From: Streptomyces diastatochromogenes
GTDB lineage: Bacteria; Actinomycetota; Actinomycetes; Streptomycetales; Streptomycetaceae
Length of the DNA stretch: 64,000 nucleotides
Direction: 5' to 3'
NCBI RefSeq assembly: GCF_002242805.1
Contig: NZ_MCGQ01000023.1
Location: 186,421-250,420 of the forward strand
Shown here: piece after piece, positions 23,445 through 32,000 of the stretch
Layout of the letters: every line of letters starts with the position of its first letter
Position numbering within the stretch: position 1 is the first letter of the stretch
The notes under the pieces: generated by a model
Database searches by the model: none
Seen by the model: the letters and a program-made list of their open reading frames with translations, nothing else
Told to the model about the DNA's origin: nothing
Made by a program: the position numbers and the translations under genes

Positions 23445-25052
23445 GTGAGCCGGATCGATGCCAGGGACAGAGCCGAGGACAGTGCGCACAGCCCGTACGA
23501 CGTCGCGGTGATCGGATACGGACCGACGGGGGTGACCGCGGCCAACCTGCTGGGGGCCATGGGCCTGCGGGTCGTGGTCGTGGAGCGCGACGCGGAGGTG
23601 TTCGCCCGCGCGCGGGCCATCTCCACCGACGAGGAGGTGCTGCGGATCTGGCAGCGCACCGGGCTGGCCGAACGGCTGAAGCGGGACATGCTGGCCGAGC
23701 GCCCCCTGGACTTCGTCGACGCGCACGGCCGGCCGTTCATCCGGGCGCGCCCCACCCCGCGCGGCCACGGCCACCCGCCGCAGATGTTCATCTACCAACC
23801 CGCGGTGGAGCAGGTCCTGCGGGACGGGGTCGACCGGTACCCGAACGTGGAGGTGCTGCTGCGGCACGAGTGCGTGCGACTGCGCCAGGAGGCGGACGGC
23901 GTCGAGCTGACCGTGGTCGGCGCCGACGACTCCCTACGACGACTGCGCGCGGCCTACGTCGTCGCGGCCGACGGCGGCTCCAGCCTCACCCGGGCCCAGC
24001 TGAACGTCGGCTACGAGGGGCGGACGTACGAGGACCGCTGGGTGGTCATCGACACCGAGATGCTGAAGCCCTGGCCGGACCACGACAAGCTGCGCTTCCG
24101 CTGCGATCCGGCCCGGCCGGCCGTGGACTGCCCGACCCCGCTCGGGCACCACCGCTGGGAGTTCCCGATCCTGCCCGGCGACGACGAGAAGCACCTGACC
24201 ACCCACGACGCGATCTACGCGATGGTGTCCGGGTACGGGATCGGCCGGGACCAGATCAAGATCCTGCGCGCCACCGTCTACAGCCATCACGTCCGCTTCG
24301 CCGCCCGCTTCCGGGTGGGGCGCGTCTTCCTGGCCGGTGACGCCGCCCACGCCATGCCGCCGTGGATCGGGCAGGGCATGGCCGCCGGGGTGCGCGACGT
24401 GGCCAACCTGTGCTGGAAGCTCGCCGCGGTCCTGCGGGGCGAGCTGCCCGAGACGGCGCTCGACAGCTACGAGGCCGAGCGGAAGCCGCACGTCAAAGAG
24501 GTCACCCGGCGGGCGGTGTTCGTCGGGCGGATCATCACCGAACGGCGGCTGCCGGTCACCCGGATCCGGGACACCGCACTGCGGGCCGTCGACCGCGTAC
24601 CGGGCTTCGGCAACTGGCTGCAGGACTCCCACTGGATACCCGTCGCCCACTACGCCGACGGCCTGCAGGCCCGGCCGCGCAGCAAGGCATCCGGGCACCA
24701 GCTACCCCAGCCCTGGGTGACCGTCGCCGACGGCAGCCGCGCCCGCCTCGACGACGTGCTCGGGGGCCGATGGCTGCTCCTGAACGGCGGCCTCCCGGTG
24801 CCCCAGCCCGGGTGGGAGCGCCCGGGCGTTCCTTCGCTCACCGTCACGCCGGCCGGCTCGCGCCCGGCCGAGGGCACAGTCGTCGACAGCGACGGCGTGC
24901 TGCTGCCCTGGATGGCCGAGCGCCGGGTGGCCACCCTCGCCCTGCGCCCCGACGCCTACGTCTACGCCGCGGTGCCCGCGGGCGTCCAACTGCCTCCGCC
25001 CCCGGCGGGATTCGCCCCCGCCCCGCGCCCGACCACCTCGATCGCCCAGTGA
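23445..25052 (+). CDS. FAD-dependent aromatic hydroxylase (MhpA-like)
   Basis: 535 aa group A flavoprotein monooxygenase. Dinucleotide motif VIGYGPTGVTAANLLGAMG with ERD at the end of the second strand; the DG motif AAYVVAADGGSSLTR; and the second FAD motif GRVFLAGDAAHAMPPWIGQGM. These fit 3-(3-hydroxyphenyl)propionate hydroxylase and related phenol hydroxylases, which use NAD(P)H and oxygen to add an ortho hydroxyl and make a catechol. First gene of a rightward operon with hydrolase, extradiol dioxygenase and EthD-like genes, divergent from TetR. Confidence 0.92.
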   Translation: MSRIDARDRAEDSAHSPYDVAVIGYGPTGVTAANLLGAMGLRVVVVERDAEVFARARAISTDEEVLRIWQRTGLAERLKRDMLAERPLDFVDAHGRPFIRARPTPRGHGHPPQMFIYQPAVEQVLRDGVDRYPNVEVLLRHECVRLRQEADGVELTVVGADDSLRRLRAAYVVAADGGSSLTRAQLNVGYEGRTYEDRWVVIDTEMLKPWPDHDKLRFRCDPARPAVDCPTPLGHHRWEFPILPGDDEKHLTTHDAIYAMVSGYGIGRDQIKILRATVYSHHVRFAARFRVGRVFLAGDAAHAMPPWIGQGMAAGVRDVANLCWKLAAVLRGELPETALDSYEAERKPHVKEVTRRAVFVGRIITERRLPVTRIRDTALRAVDRVPGFGNWLQDSHWIPVAHYADGLQARPRSKASGHQLPQPWVTVADGSRARLDDVLGGRWLLLNGGLPVPQPGWERPGVPSLTVTPAGSRPAEGTVVDSDGVLLPWMAERRVATLALRPDAYVYAAVPAGVQLPPPPAGFAPAPRPTTSIAQ

Positions 25053-25060
25053 GGACCAGC

Positions 25061-25933
25061 ATGACCACACACACCCAGCCGCCGTCGATGCGGGAGTCGC
25101 TGATCGACGTCGCGGGCAAGAAGATCTTCGTGGCGGAGACCGGCGACGGCCCGCCCCTCCTGCTGCTGCACGGCGGCGGCCCCGGCGCCTCCGGTGTCTC
25201 CAACTACGCCCGGAACATCGCCGCGTTGGCGAAGGAGTACCGGGTCATCGTCCCCGACCTGCCCGGTTACGGCCGCAGCACCAAGGGGATGGACGGCGCC
25301 GACCCGTTCGGCTACCTCGCCGACGGCATCCGCGGCCTGCTCGACGAACTCGGCCTGGACAAGGCCCACTTGGTCGGCAACTCCTACGGCGGGGCCTGCG
25401 CCCTGCGCCTCGCGCTGGACACCCCCGACCGGGTCGACCGCATGGTGCTGATGGGCCCCGGCGGCATCGGCACCACCCGCGCCCTGCCCACCCCGGGCCT
25501 CAACAGCCTGCTCAACTACTACTCCGGGGACGGCCCTTCACGGCCGAAGCTGGAGAAGTTCATCCGCACCTACCTCGTCTTCAACGCCGCCGACGTGCCG
25601 GACAGCGTCATCGACGCCCGCTACCGGGACAGCGTCGACCCGGAGGTCGTCGCGGCCCCGCCGCTGCGCCGCCCGTCCGGCCCGGACGCCCTGCGCACCC
25701 TGTGGAAGATGGACTTCACCCGCGACGACCGCCTGTCCCGGCTGCCCGTGCCCACCCTGGTGCTGTGGGGCGCGGCGGACAAGGTCAACCGGCCGAGCGG
25801 CGGCCGGATGCTGGCCGAGCGGCTGCCCAACTGCGATCTGTACATGGCCGCCAACACGGGCCACTGGGTGCAGTTCGAGCGCGCCGAGCTGTTCAACCGG
25901 CTGTGCGCCGACTTCCTGGCGGGCCGCCGATGA
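25061..25933 (+). CDS. Meta-cleavage product C-C hydrolase (MhpC/BphD/HsaD-like)
   Basis: 290 aa alpha/beta hydrolase. Oxyanion region LLHGGGPGASGVSNYARNI is diagnostic of meta-cleavage product hydrolases; nucleophile Ser in VGNSYGGACALRLAL; Asp in LWGAADKVNRPS; His in ANTGHWVQFE. It cleaves the C-C bond of the ring-opened 2-hydroxy-6-oxo-dienoate made by the dioxygenase encoded next, giving 2-hydroxypentadienoate (substrate of the hydratases) and an acid. GAGGA site before ATG; its stop overlaps the dioxygenase ATG. Confidence 0.93.
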   Translation: MTTHTQPPSMRESLIDVAGKKIFVAETGDGPPLLLLHGGGPGASGVSNYARNIAALAKEYRVIVPDLPGYGRSTKGMDGADPFGYLADGIRGLLDELGLDKAHLVGNSYGGACALRLALDTPDRVDRMVLMGPGGIGTTRALPTPGLNSLLNYYSGDGPSRPKLEKFIRTYLVFNAADVPDSVIDARYRDSVDPEVVAAPPLRRPSGPDALRTLWKMDFTRDDRLSRLPVPTLVLWGAADKVNRPSGGRMLAERLPNCDLYMAANTGHWVQFERAELFNRLCADFLAGRR

Positions 25934-26934
25934 ACACCGCCTCCGTCTTCGGCGCCGTCCACCTCGGCTACATCGTCATCGAGACCAACCGCTTCGCCGA
26001 CTGGCACCGCTTCGGCACCGACGCCATCGGCATGCACCGCGACGACCTCGACACCGGATGCGTGCGCTTCCGCCTGGACGACCAGGAGTGCCGCTTCCTG
26101 CTACGGCACGGCCCTGCCGAGGACGTCGTGGCGACCGGCTGGCACATCGACGACCACAGCAGCTTCGAGCAGATCGAGGCGCGCATCCGTGCCCATGGTG
26201 TCCCCGTCCTCGAAGGCACCCAAGAAGAGGCGGAGTTGCGCGGTGTCGAACGCCTGCTGCGCTTCCCCGGCCCCAAGGGCATCACCCAGGAGATCTACAC
26301 CACCGCGCTGACGTCGGCGCGGCCCCTGCGGATGCTCGCGTCCGGGTTCGTCACCGGCGACGCGGGCATGGGCCACGTCGCCATCAGCTCTGCCAGACCC
26401 GCCCTGATGCGCGGCTACTTCAACACGGTCTTCGACGCCCGCCTCACCGACTACATCGACGAGACCATCAGCGGCGTCAAGCTCAAGATCCGGTTCCTGC
26501 GCGTCAACGAACGCCACCACTCGATCGCGATCGCCGCCGTCCGTGGCCTGCCCGTCGACCCGGTCCGCACGCGCGTGCAGCATCTCAACATCCAGGCCGC
26601 GTCCCTCGACGACCTGGCGCAGAGCTACCAGCGCGTGCACGAACTCGGCTTCGACATGGCCCTGTCCGTGGGTCAGCACACCAACGACAAGGAGCTGTCG
26701 TACTACGCCCGCACGCCCTCGGGCTTCGAGTGGGAGGTCGGCTGGAACCCGATCGTCATCGACGAGAACACCTGGCAGCCCTCCACCCACCAGGGCATCA
26801 GCATCTGGGGCCACACGCCCGTCGGCCAGACGATCATCGACAAACTCGACCAGTTCCGGCTCGGCGCCCGCTCCCTCGCCCGCCCGGAGATCACCGTCCC
26901 GGCGCTCAGCGGTGCCGGCATCCCCGACGACTGA
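25930..26934 (+). CDS. Type I extradiol ring-cleavage dioxygenase (BphC/HsaC-like)
   Basis: 334 aa, two vicinal-oxygen-chelate domains. Iron ligands in the second domain: His149 in MGHVAIS, His218 in VQHLNIQ and Glu269 in FEWEVGW. Family members open catechols next to the two hydroxyls, producing the yellow semialdehyde or ketone handled by the C-C hydrolase. The N-terminal domain (VHLGYIVIETNRFADWHRFG) lacks metal ligands, as usual. ATGA overlap with the hydrolase gene shows coupling. Confidence 0.93.
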   Translation: MNTASVFGAVHLGYIVIETNRFADWHRFGTDAIGMHRDDLDTGCVRFRLDDQECRFLLRHGPAEDVVATGWHIDDHSSFEQIEARIRAHGVPVLEGTQEEAELRGVERLLRFPGPKGITQEIYTTALTSARPLRMLASGFVTGDAGMGHVAISSARPALMRGYFNTVFDARLTDYIDETISGVKLKIRFLRVNERHHSIAIAAVRGLPVDPVRTRVQHLNIQAASLDDLAQSYQRVHELGFDMALSVGQHTNDKELSYYARTPSGFEWEVGWNPIVIDENTWQPSTHQGISIWGHTPVGQTIIDKLDQFRLGARSLARPEITVPALSGAGIPDD

Positions 26935-26976
26935 CAGCCGGCAACGGGCAGGGAACACGCGACCGATGGAGCACGC

Positions 26977-27488
26977 ATGACCCCCGAGCCGACCATGTCC
27001 GGGATCTTCCCGGTCCGGCTCCGCGAGGACCTGACGAGGGCAGCCGCTCTCCAGTACTGGAAAGGGCCGCACGCGCGGATCGTGTCGCGGCTGCCGGGCC
27101 TCGTCGAATACCGCCAGCACCACTTCTCGCCCACGGATCACGGCTACTGGCCGTCGTCCGCCACGGTGGGCACCGCCGTTCCCGCGACCTGGCGCTGCGA
27201 CGGCATCGCCGAAGTCCGCATGACCGGCGTGGCCGCCGTCCTCACCGCCCCCGTCCACATGCGGGAGGTCTATCTCGACGAACAGAACGTCTTCGCCCGG
27301 GTGCTCGGCAACCTGACCGGCCCCCGGGGAGGCCGCTGGCCGACCGCGCGGCCGTGGACGACATCCTGGCGTCCACGGCCGTCGCCGGCCTGGTCGCCGA
27401 CCAGCACACGGTCATGACGGCCGTCCACGCCTTCGCCGTCGAGCACACCGAGCCGGTCATCGGCAGGGATCCGCGGCTCGGTACCTGA
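26977..27488 (+). pseudogene. EthD-domain-like protein, frameshifted
   Basis: The ATG after GGAG opens an EthD-like ORF (ALQYWKGPHARIVSRLPGLVEYRQHHF) that continues sensibly to about residue 114 (VFARVLGNLTG). The plausible C-terminus (ADRAAVDDILASTAVAGLVA to RDPRLGT) then lies one base back in another frame, ending at the TGA 27486-27488. The shift falls in the CCCCCGGGG run at 27321-27329, as if one base is missing. It is either a real mutation or a homopolymer sequencing error. Read through, the product is about 170 aa, fitting a small EthD dimeric protein of the dioxygenase operon. Confidence 0.75.
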
Positions 27489-27511
27489 CCTGCCCGTCCC
27501 GACCGGGCAGG
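27489..27511 (+). terminator. Hairpin ending the hydroxylase operon
   Basis: CCTGCCCG - 7 bases - CGGGCAGG begins directly after the EthD-like stop codon. Confidence 0.75.
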
Positions 27512-27574
27512 TGCTTTCGGCCATGGCAGGATGAGTCGCCGTAAGTGCACCGCTGTCAGTCGTGAGGTTGTGTC

Positions 27575-28225
27575 GTGGCATCGAAGCCCGTGGTCCGCGC
27601 CCCGATCCGGAGCAACGCCCGGTCCAACCGGGCCCGGATCCTGGCCACCGCCCGGCAGGAACTGGGCCGGAACCCCGATGCCACCCTGGAGGAGATCGCC
27701 CGGGCCGCGGGCGTGGTGCGCCGTACGGTGTTCGGGCACTTCCCCGGGCGCGCGGCCCTGGTCGAGGCGCTCGCCGAGGAGGCCGCCGAGGCCCTGCAGG
27801 CCGCCGTCGCACGGCAGCCCGGCACGGCGGAGCCGCCCGAGCGCGCGCTGGCCCGCTTCGTCCTCGCGATCTGGCCCGTGGGCGACCGCTACCGCCTGCT
27901 GCTGGCGCTGGCCCGCCAGGACCTGGGCATGGAGCGGGTGTCCGAGGTGCTGTCCCCGGCCCGCGAGGAGGCCGCGGTCATCCTGGAGCACGGACAGCGG
28001 CAGGGCGTCTTCCACGACCACCTGCCGCCGGCCGTGCTGAACGCCGGCCTTGAGGCCCTGACCCTGTCCCTGCTGGAGAGCGTCAACGCGGGCGCGTGGG
28101 AGGACGACGGCACCCGGTCAGCCGTCGCCACGCTGGTCGCGGCGGGCGTACCGGAGCGGCAGGCGGTCGACGTGGTCGAGGCGGTCGCCGCGGAGGTACG
28201 CGACGAGGGCTCCGACGAGGGTTAG
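27575..28225 (+). CDS. TetR-family regulator, paralogue A
   Basis: 216 aa from a GTG after a GAGG site. HTH about residues 20-65: RARILATARQELGRNPDATLEEIARAAGVVRRTVFGHFPGR is the family pattern. The effector domain includes LARFVLAIWPVGDRYRLLL and LSPAREEAAVILEHGQRQGVF, both closely mirrored in the TetR at 29219-29854, so the two are paralogues. Its TAG stop is formed at the left edge of a MITE-like element. Targets may include the DUF2993 protein or the MFS pump next door. Confidence 0.9.
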   Translation: MASKPVVRAPIRSNARSNRARILATARQELGRNPDATLEEIARAAGVVRRTVFGHFPGRAALVEALAEEAAEALQAAVARQPGTAEPPERALARFVLAIWPVGDRYRLLLALARQDLGMERVSEVLSPAREEAAVILEHGQRQGVFHDHLPPAVLNAGLEALTLSLLESVNAGAWEDDGTRSAVATLVAAGVPERQAVDVVEAVAAEVRDEGSDEG

Positions 28226-28411
28226 GGGGTGTCTTCTGGATCAGGTCGGCGCCATTGCGCCGGGTGCGTTGGTGGCCGACCTGAGCGGGGTCTGGTGCGT
28301 GCAGCTGCAAGGCGGAGGAGGGAGTCGACGCGGAGCGTCGGCGAGTGACGACAACGCGGCAGATGTGCGTGCCAGACCCCGCGTCGCCGGCATGATCCAG
28401 AAGACACCCCC
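28225..28411. mobile_element. MITE-like non-autonomous element with 19-bp terminal inverted repeats
   Basis: Perfect 19-bp ends: GGGGGTGTCTTCTGGATCA at 28225-28243 and its complement at 28393-28411. The flanks are TA on both sides (28223-28224 and 28412-28413), consistent with a TA or TAG target duplication of the IS5/IS630 kind. The 187-bp body has no transposase and holds a second inverted repeat (GGGGTCTGG near 28287 and CCAGACCCC near 28372). It lies between the convergent TetR and DUF2993 stop codons. Confidence 0.8.
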
Positions 28412-28415
28412 TAGG

Positions 28416-29192
28416 TCACGCGGTCGAGGCGGCCGGTCGGAAGGTGACCGTGCGACCGGTGAAGCGCGCGGCGACACCGTTCGCCGTCGGTGTGAGAGAC
28501 CTGAGGTGGAGACCCTCGGGGATGTTCCGGAGCGGGATCGGGGCCGCGAAGATCCTGTCGAGCAGGGCCTTCGCCGGACCGGGCAGGACTCCTTCGGCGA
28601 CACGGAAGTCCGTGAACGCGATGCGGTTGCCGGAGACCGCCGAGACGGCCGTGCTCACGGTGGCCTGGCCGCCGAGCGGGAGAGCGACGGTCGCCCGGAC
28701 CCGGCCCGGCTCGGAGTCCTGGGAGAGTCGCAGGCCGAGCGCGTCGGACAGGTCCTCGTACGAGAGGAACGCGGTCGCCTCGACGGCGCGCGCGTGGGCC
28801 TTGTCGGCGTCACCGGAGGGCTTCAGGTCGTCGATGCCGAGGGTGAGCCGGGTGATCGGCAGGGGCCGCGTCGAACCGTGCGCGGGGATGTCGTGGGCGG
28901 TGATGTCCACGTGCCGCAGGGTGCCGGAGGCCAGCTGGGTGAGCACCGGGAAGCCGCTGACGTGCACCGAGGGGCGGTTCGGGGTGTCCATGCCGTCCTG
29001 GAACGCCCTGGCCGTACGACTCTCCACGCGGCCCGCGACGAACCGGTCGGCCGTGACGCCGGTCAGGACCAGTGCCGCCAGGGACGCGACGGCGACGATC
29101 ACGATCCTGCGGCGGCGCCCGAGGGGCGGGGGGCTGATGTACACGGAGCCGTCGCCATAGGCGGGTTCGGTGTCGTACGAGGACTGGGACAC
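28416..29192 (-). CDS. LmeA-like DUF2993 membrane-anchored lipid-binding protein
   Basis: 258 aa. A short Tyr/Pro-rich cytoplasmic start is followed by one membrane anchor (RIVIVAVASLAALVLTGVTA, about residues 30-49). The extracytoplasmic domain about 50-250 matches DUF2993 (LmeA in mycobacteria, a phospholipid-binding cell-envelope protein): SVHVSGFPVLTQLASGTLRHVDI, PLPITRLTLGIDDLKPSG, FTDFRVAEGVLPGPAKALLDR. It probably acts in envelope lipid or lipoglycan homeostasis. The GTG follows GGAGGAAA. It sits between two paralogous TetR genes and shares strand with the second. Confidence 0.85.
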   Translation of the reverse strand: MSQSSYDTEPAYGDGSVYISPPPLGRRRRIVIVAVASLAALVLTGVTADRFVAGRVESRTARAFQDGMDTPNRPSVHVSGFPVLTQLASGTLRHVDITAHDIPAHGSTRPLPITRLTLGIDDLKPSGDADKAHARAVEATAFLSYEDLSDALGLRLSQDSEPGRVRATVALPLGGQATVSTAVSAVSGNRIAFTDFRVAEGVLPGPAKALLDRIFAAPIPLRNIPEGLHLRSLTPTANGVAARFTGRTVTFRPAASTA

Positions 29193-29218
29193 GGGTTTCC
29201 TCCGGGGGATGGGGGCGC

Positions 29219-29854
29219 TCAGGCGCCGATGCGCTCGGGCTGACGGAGCCGGTCGACGTGCGCTGCGGCGAGGTCACGGTGGACTCCCACGGCGATCAGG
29301 GCGGCGGCCGCGGTGTGCGTGCCGTCGTCGGACCACGTGCCGTTGTTGACGCAGTCGAGCAGCGCCAGGACGTAGGCCTCCAGGGCGCGGCTGAGCGCGG
29401 TCTCCGGAACGTCGGTGTGAAAGACGCCCTGCCGCTGACCCGCGGCGATGATCGCGGTCGCGGTCGCGCGGGCGGGGCTGAGGACGCAGTCCACGTGTTC
29501 GGGGGCCAGGTCCTGCGGGGCGAGACGCAGCAGCATGCGGTAGCGGTCGCCGATCGGCCAGAGCGTCAGCACGAAGCGCGCCAGGGCGGTGACCGCGTCC
29601 GGTATCGGCAGCGCGATCCCGTCGAGCGCGTCCCGCAGCGCCTTCGCCGCGTCCTCCACGAGCCCCTCGACGAGCGCGGACCGGCCGCCGAAGTGCCCGT
29701 AGACGGTACGCCGGGCCACACCGGCGGCCTCGGCGATGTCGCCCAGGCTGCTCTCGGGGTCACGCCCCAGCTCCTGCCGGGCCGCTTCCAGGATGCGGGT
29801 TCTCGTGGTGAGCGTCCGGCGCCGGTGGCCGGACAGGTCGGGGCGGTCGATCAC
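29219..29854 (-). CDS. TetR-family regulator, paralogue B
   Basis: 211 aa from a GTG with a GGAGG site; a longer reading from 29959 would run across the operator repeats and is rejected. HTH: TRILEAARQELGRDPESSLG, IAEAAGVARRTVYGHFGGR. The effector domain shares LARFVLTLWPIGDRYRMLL and LSPARATATAIIAAGQRQGVF with paralogue A. It is divergent from the MFS gene at 30073, with three TTGC-N10-GCAA sites in the gap, and 26 bp upstream of the DUF2993 gene, so it likely controls all three. Confidence 0.9.
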   Translation of the reverse strand: MIDRPDLSGHRRRTLTTRTRILEAARQELGRDPESSLGDIAEAAGVARRTVYGHFGGRSALVEGLVEDAAKALRDALDGIALPIPDAVTALARFVLTLWPIGDRYRMLLRLAPQDLAPEHVDCVLSPARATATAIIAAGQRQGVFHTDVPETALSRALEAYVLALLDCVNNGTWSDDGTHTAAAALIAVGVHRDLAAAHVDRLRQPERIGA

Positions 29855-29889
29855 GTCGGGACCTCCGGTCGGCGGGGGGCATCGCCCTC

Positions 29890-29959
29890 TTGCACATCGT
29901 TGGGCAAGTAATACTTGCACATGGGCGAGCAACAAACTAGTCTGCACATCGTTGGGCAA
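29890..29959. promoter_or_regulatory. Triple operator TTGC-N10-GCAA upstream of TetR-B and MFS
   Basis: TTGCACATCGTTGGGCAA at 29890-29907, TTGCACATGGGCGAGCAA at 29915-29932, and CTGCACATCGTTGGGCAA at 29942-29959. Each is an imperfect palindrome, and centres are 25 and 27 bp apart. Spacing near 2.5 helical turns would alternate DNA faces. Likely TetR-B sites. Confidence 0.78.
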
Positions 29960-29970
29960 TTAACCGCCCC

Positions 29971-29997
29971 GCAGTGCCCGCAGTGCCCGCAGTGCCC
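29971..29997. repeat. 9-bp direct repeat GCAGTGCCC x3
   Basis: Three perfect tandem copies lie in the MFS leader between the operators and the start codon, followed by CGCACCC-type short repeats to about 30022. No function is apparent. Confidence 0.8.
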
Positions 29998-30072
29998 GGG
30001 GTCGCACCCCGCACCCCGCACCGCTTCTGCCACCCCACCCCGAGGCTGCCGCTTCACCCCTAGGAGTTTGTG

Positions 30073-31680
30073 ATGCCGCTCTTCGCCCAGACACCGGTCG
30101 AGAAGATGACCGGGCCCTATCCCCGGCGCTGGTTCGCGCTGGTCGTGCTGTGCCTGAGTCTGCTGATCGTGGTCATGGCCAACACGTCCCTGATCGTGGC
30201 CGCCCCCGACATGACCAAGGACCTGCGGCTCAGCAGCAGCGACCTGCAGTGGGTCATCGACGGCTACACCGTCCCCTACGCCGCGCTGATGCTGGTACTC
30301 GGCTCGATCGGCGACAAGTACAGCCGCCGGGGCGCCCTCGTCACGGGCCTGCTGATCTTCGCGGGCGGCTCGGTGATGGGCAGCCAGGTCGACCGGACCG
30401 ACCTGGTCATCACCGCCCGGGCCGTCATGGGCGTCGGCGCGGCCGTGGTCATGCCGGCCACGCTCTCCCTGCTGGTGGCGATCTTCCCGAAGCAGGAGCG
30501 GGCCCGCGCCATCACCGCCTGGACGGCCACCTCGGGCCTCGCCATCGCCGTCGGCCCGCTGGTCGCCGGCTGGCTGCTGCGGGACCACGCGTGGGGCTCG
30601 ACCTTCCTGATCAACGTGCCGATCGCCGTCGTCGCCGTCATCGGCGCGCTCGTGCTGGTGCCGCCGTCGAAGGCGGCGGGCATGGGCGGGATCGACTACG
30701 TCGGCGGTCTGCTGTCGATGGTCTCCGTCGGCTCCCTGGTGTACGCCATCATCGAGGGCCCGCACTTCGGCTGGGGCACTGGTCCCGTCACCGCGGCCGT
30801 GGTCGCCGGTCTGGGCTTCGTGGCCTTCACCGTGTGGGAGCTGAAGCACCCGAACCCGATGCTGGACGTCCGCAAGTTCCGGCTGCGTCCCTTCAGCGGC
30901 TCGATGATCGCCGTTCTGTTCTTCTTCTTCGGCGCCTTCGGATCGATCTACTACTCCACGCAGTTCCTGCAGTTCGTCCTCGGTTACGACGCGCTGGAGA
31001 CCGGTGTGCGCCTGCTGCCGCTGGCCGGTGCGGTCTTCGCCGGCGCCGCGGTGACCGGCAGGCTGACCCCGAAGCTCGGAGTGAAGGCCATGGTCGTGCC
31101 CGGCATGATCATCGGCACCGTGGCCGTGTTCCTGCTCATCCGGATCGACCAGGGCTCGGCGTACACCGACTTCCTGCCCTCGCTGCTGCTGCTCGGCTTC
31201 GCGATCGGGCTGAGCGTCTCCCCCGCCACCGACACGATCATGGGTTCCTTCCCCGAGTCCGAACTGGGTGTCGGCGGCGGCGCCAACGACACCTCCCTGG
31301 AGCTGGGCGGCTCCCTCGGCATCGCCATCCTGGGCTCGCTGCTGGGCACCGCCTACAAGGACAGGCTGGGCGACCTGGTCGGCGGCCATCTCCCGGCCGC
31401 CGCGCTGGACAGCGCCAAGGAGTCCGTGGGGGCCGGCCTCGCGGTCGCCGGCCAGGTCGCGAAGAGCCCGTCCGGCGGCCCTCAGCAGGCCCAGGCCCTG
31501 GTGGACGCGGTGCACGAGTCCTTCGCCCACGGTGTCGCCCAGACCAGCCTCGTCGGCGGGATCATCATGACCGCCGGCACCATGATCGTCCTGGCCGTCC
31601 TGCCCGGCCGTAAGTCCGGCGCGAAGCACCGCCAGGAGAAGGCCGTGGAGGCCGAGAAGGAGCGCGCGGAAGTCGCCTGA
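30073..31680 (+). CDS. MFS drug:proton antiporter, DHA2 (14-TM) type
   Basis: 535 aa with about 14 membrane helices. The DHA2 pattern is seen: ANTSLIVAAPDMTKDLRLSS in TM1, WVIDGYTVPYAALMLVLGSI, motif A GSIGDKYSRRGAL, and motif C-like TSGLAIAVGPLVAGWLL. Exports toxic compounds or antibiotics using the proton gradient. The ATG is preferred over a GTG one codon earlier because TAGGAG is six bases before it. Divergent from TetR-B; induction through the three operators is likely. A charged, Glu/Lys-rich tail ends the protein. Confidence 0.92.
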   Translation: MPLFAQTPVEKMTGPYPRRWFALVVLCLSLLIVVMANTSLIVAAPDMTKDLRLSSSDLQWVIDGYTVPYAALMLVLGSIGDKYSRRGALVTGLLIFAGGSVMGSQVDRTDLVITARAVMGVGAAVVMPATLSLLVAIFPKQERARAITAWTATSGLAIAVGPLVAGWLLRDHAWGSTFLINVPIAVVAVIGALVLVPPSKAAGMGGIDYVGGLLSMVSVGSLVYAIIEGPHFGWGTGPVTAAVVAGLGFVAFTVWELKHPNPMLDVRKFRLRPFSGSMIAVLFFFFGAFGSIYYSTQFLQFVLGYDALETGVRLLPLAGAVFAGAAVTGRLTPKLGVKAMVVPGMIIGTVAVFLLIRIDQGSAYTDFLPSLLLLGFAIGLSVSPATDTIMGSFPESELGVGGGANDTSLELGGSLGIAILGSLLGTAYKDRLGDLVGGHLPAAALDSAKESVGAGLAVAGQVAKSPSGGPQQAQALVDAVHESFAHGVAQTSLVGGIIMTAGTMIVLAVLPGRKSGAKHRQEKAVEAEKERAEVA

Positions 31681-31694
31681 CGCTTCACCCCAGA

Positions 31695-31764
31695 CGGACC
31701 GTGTCCTGAGCGGCACACGGTCCGGGACGGTGCCGGGAAGGGACGCCCGGCACCGTCCCTTTTT
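31695..31764 (+). terminator. Double hairpin terminator after the MFS gene
   Basis: A first stem (CGGACCGTGT with ACACGGTCCG, 31695-31724) is followed at once by a 14-bp perfect stem (31724-31737 with 31746-31759) and TTTTT. A strong insulator before the Pls-like operon. Confidence 0.92.
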
Positions 31765-32000
31765 CCGCGTCCGGAAGTCGGCGCCGGCAGCTTGTCCGGC
31801 CCTTCGGGAACGGCCCCCATTCGGGTGATCCGTAATGCTCCCCCGTGCTGCGGGGAGCCAGGGAACACGGGGCCGTCGGGCATTCCGCGCTCGAACGGTG
31901 GTCGATTCGAAGTGGCACCCTCACGGTGGCCGACCGAAACTGAACCCGGCGGTTCGTGATCAGCAAGCACCCGCCCGATCCAGACGTTCCGGGAGATCGC

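Noticed and set aside
28225..28411. Complete insertion sequence
   Set aside because: The 187-bp body has no transposase frame; only terminal repeats support mobility.
29855..29959. Extended N-terminus for the second TetR gene
   Set aside because: It would translate through the operator repeats, and the GTG at 29854 has a GGAGG site and places the HTH at the normal distance.
31956..32000. GTG start 15 codons upstream for the Pls-like protein
   Set aside because: No ribosome site there, whereas GGGAG lies five bases before the ATG at 32001.
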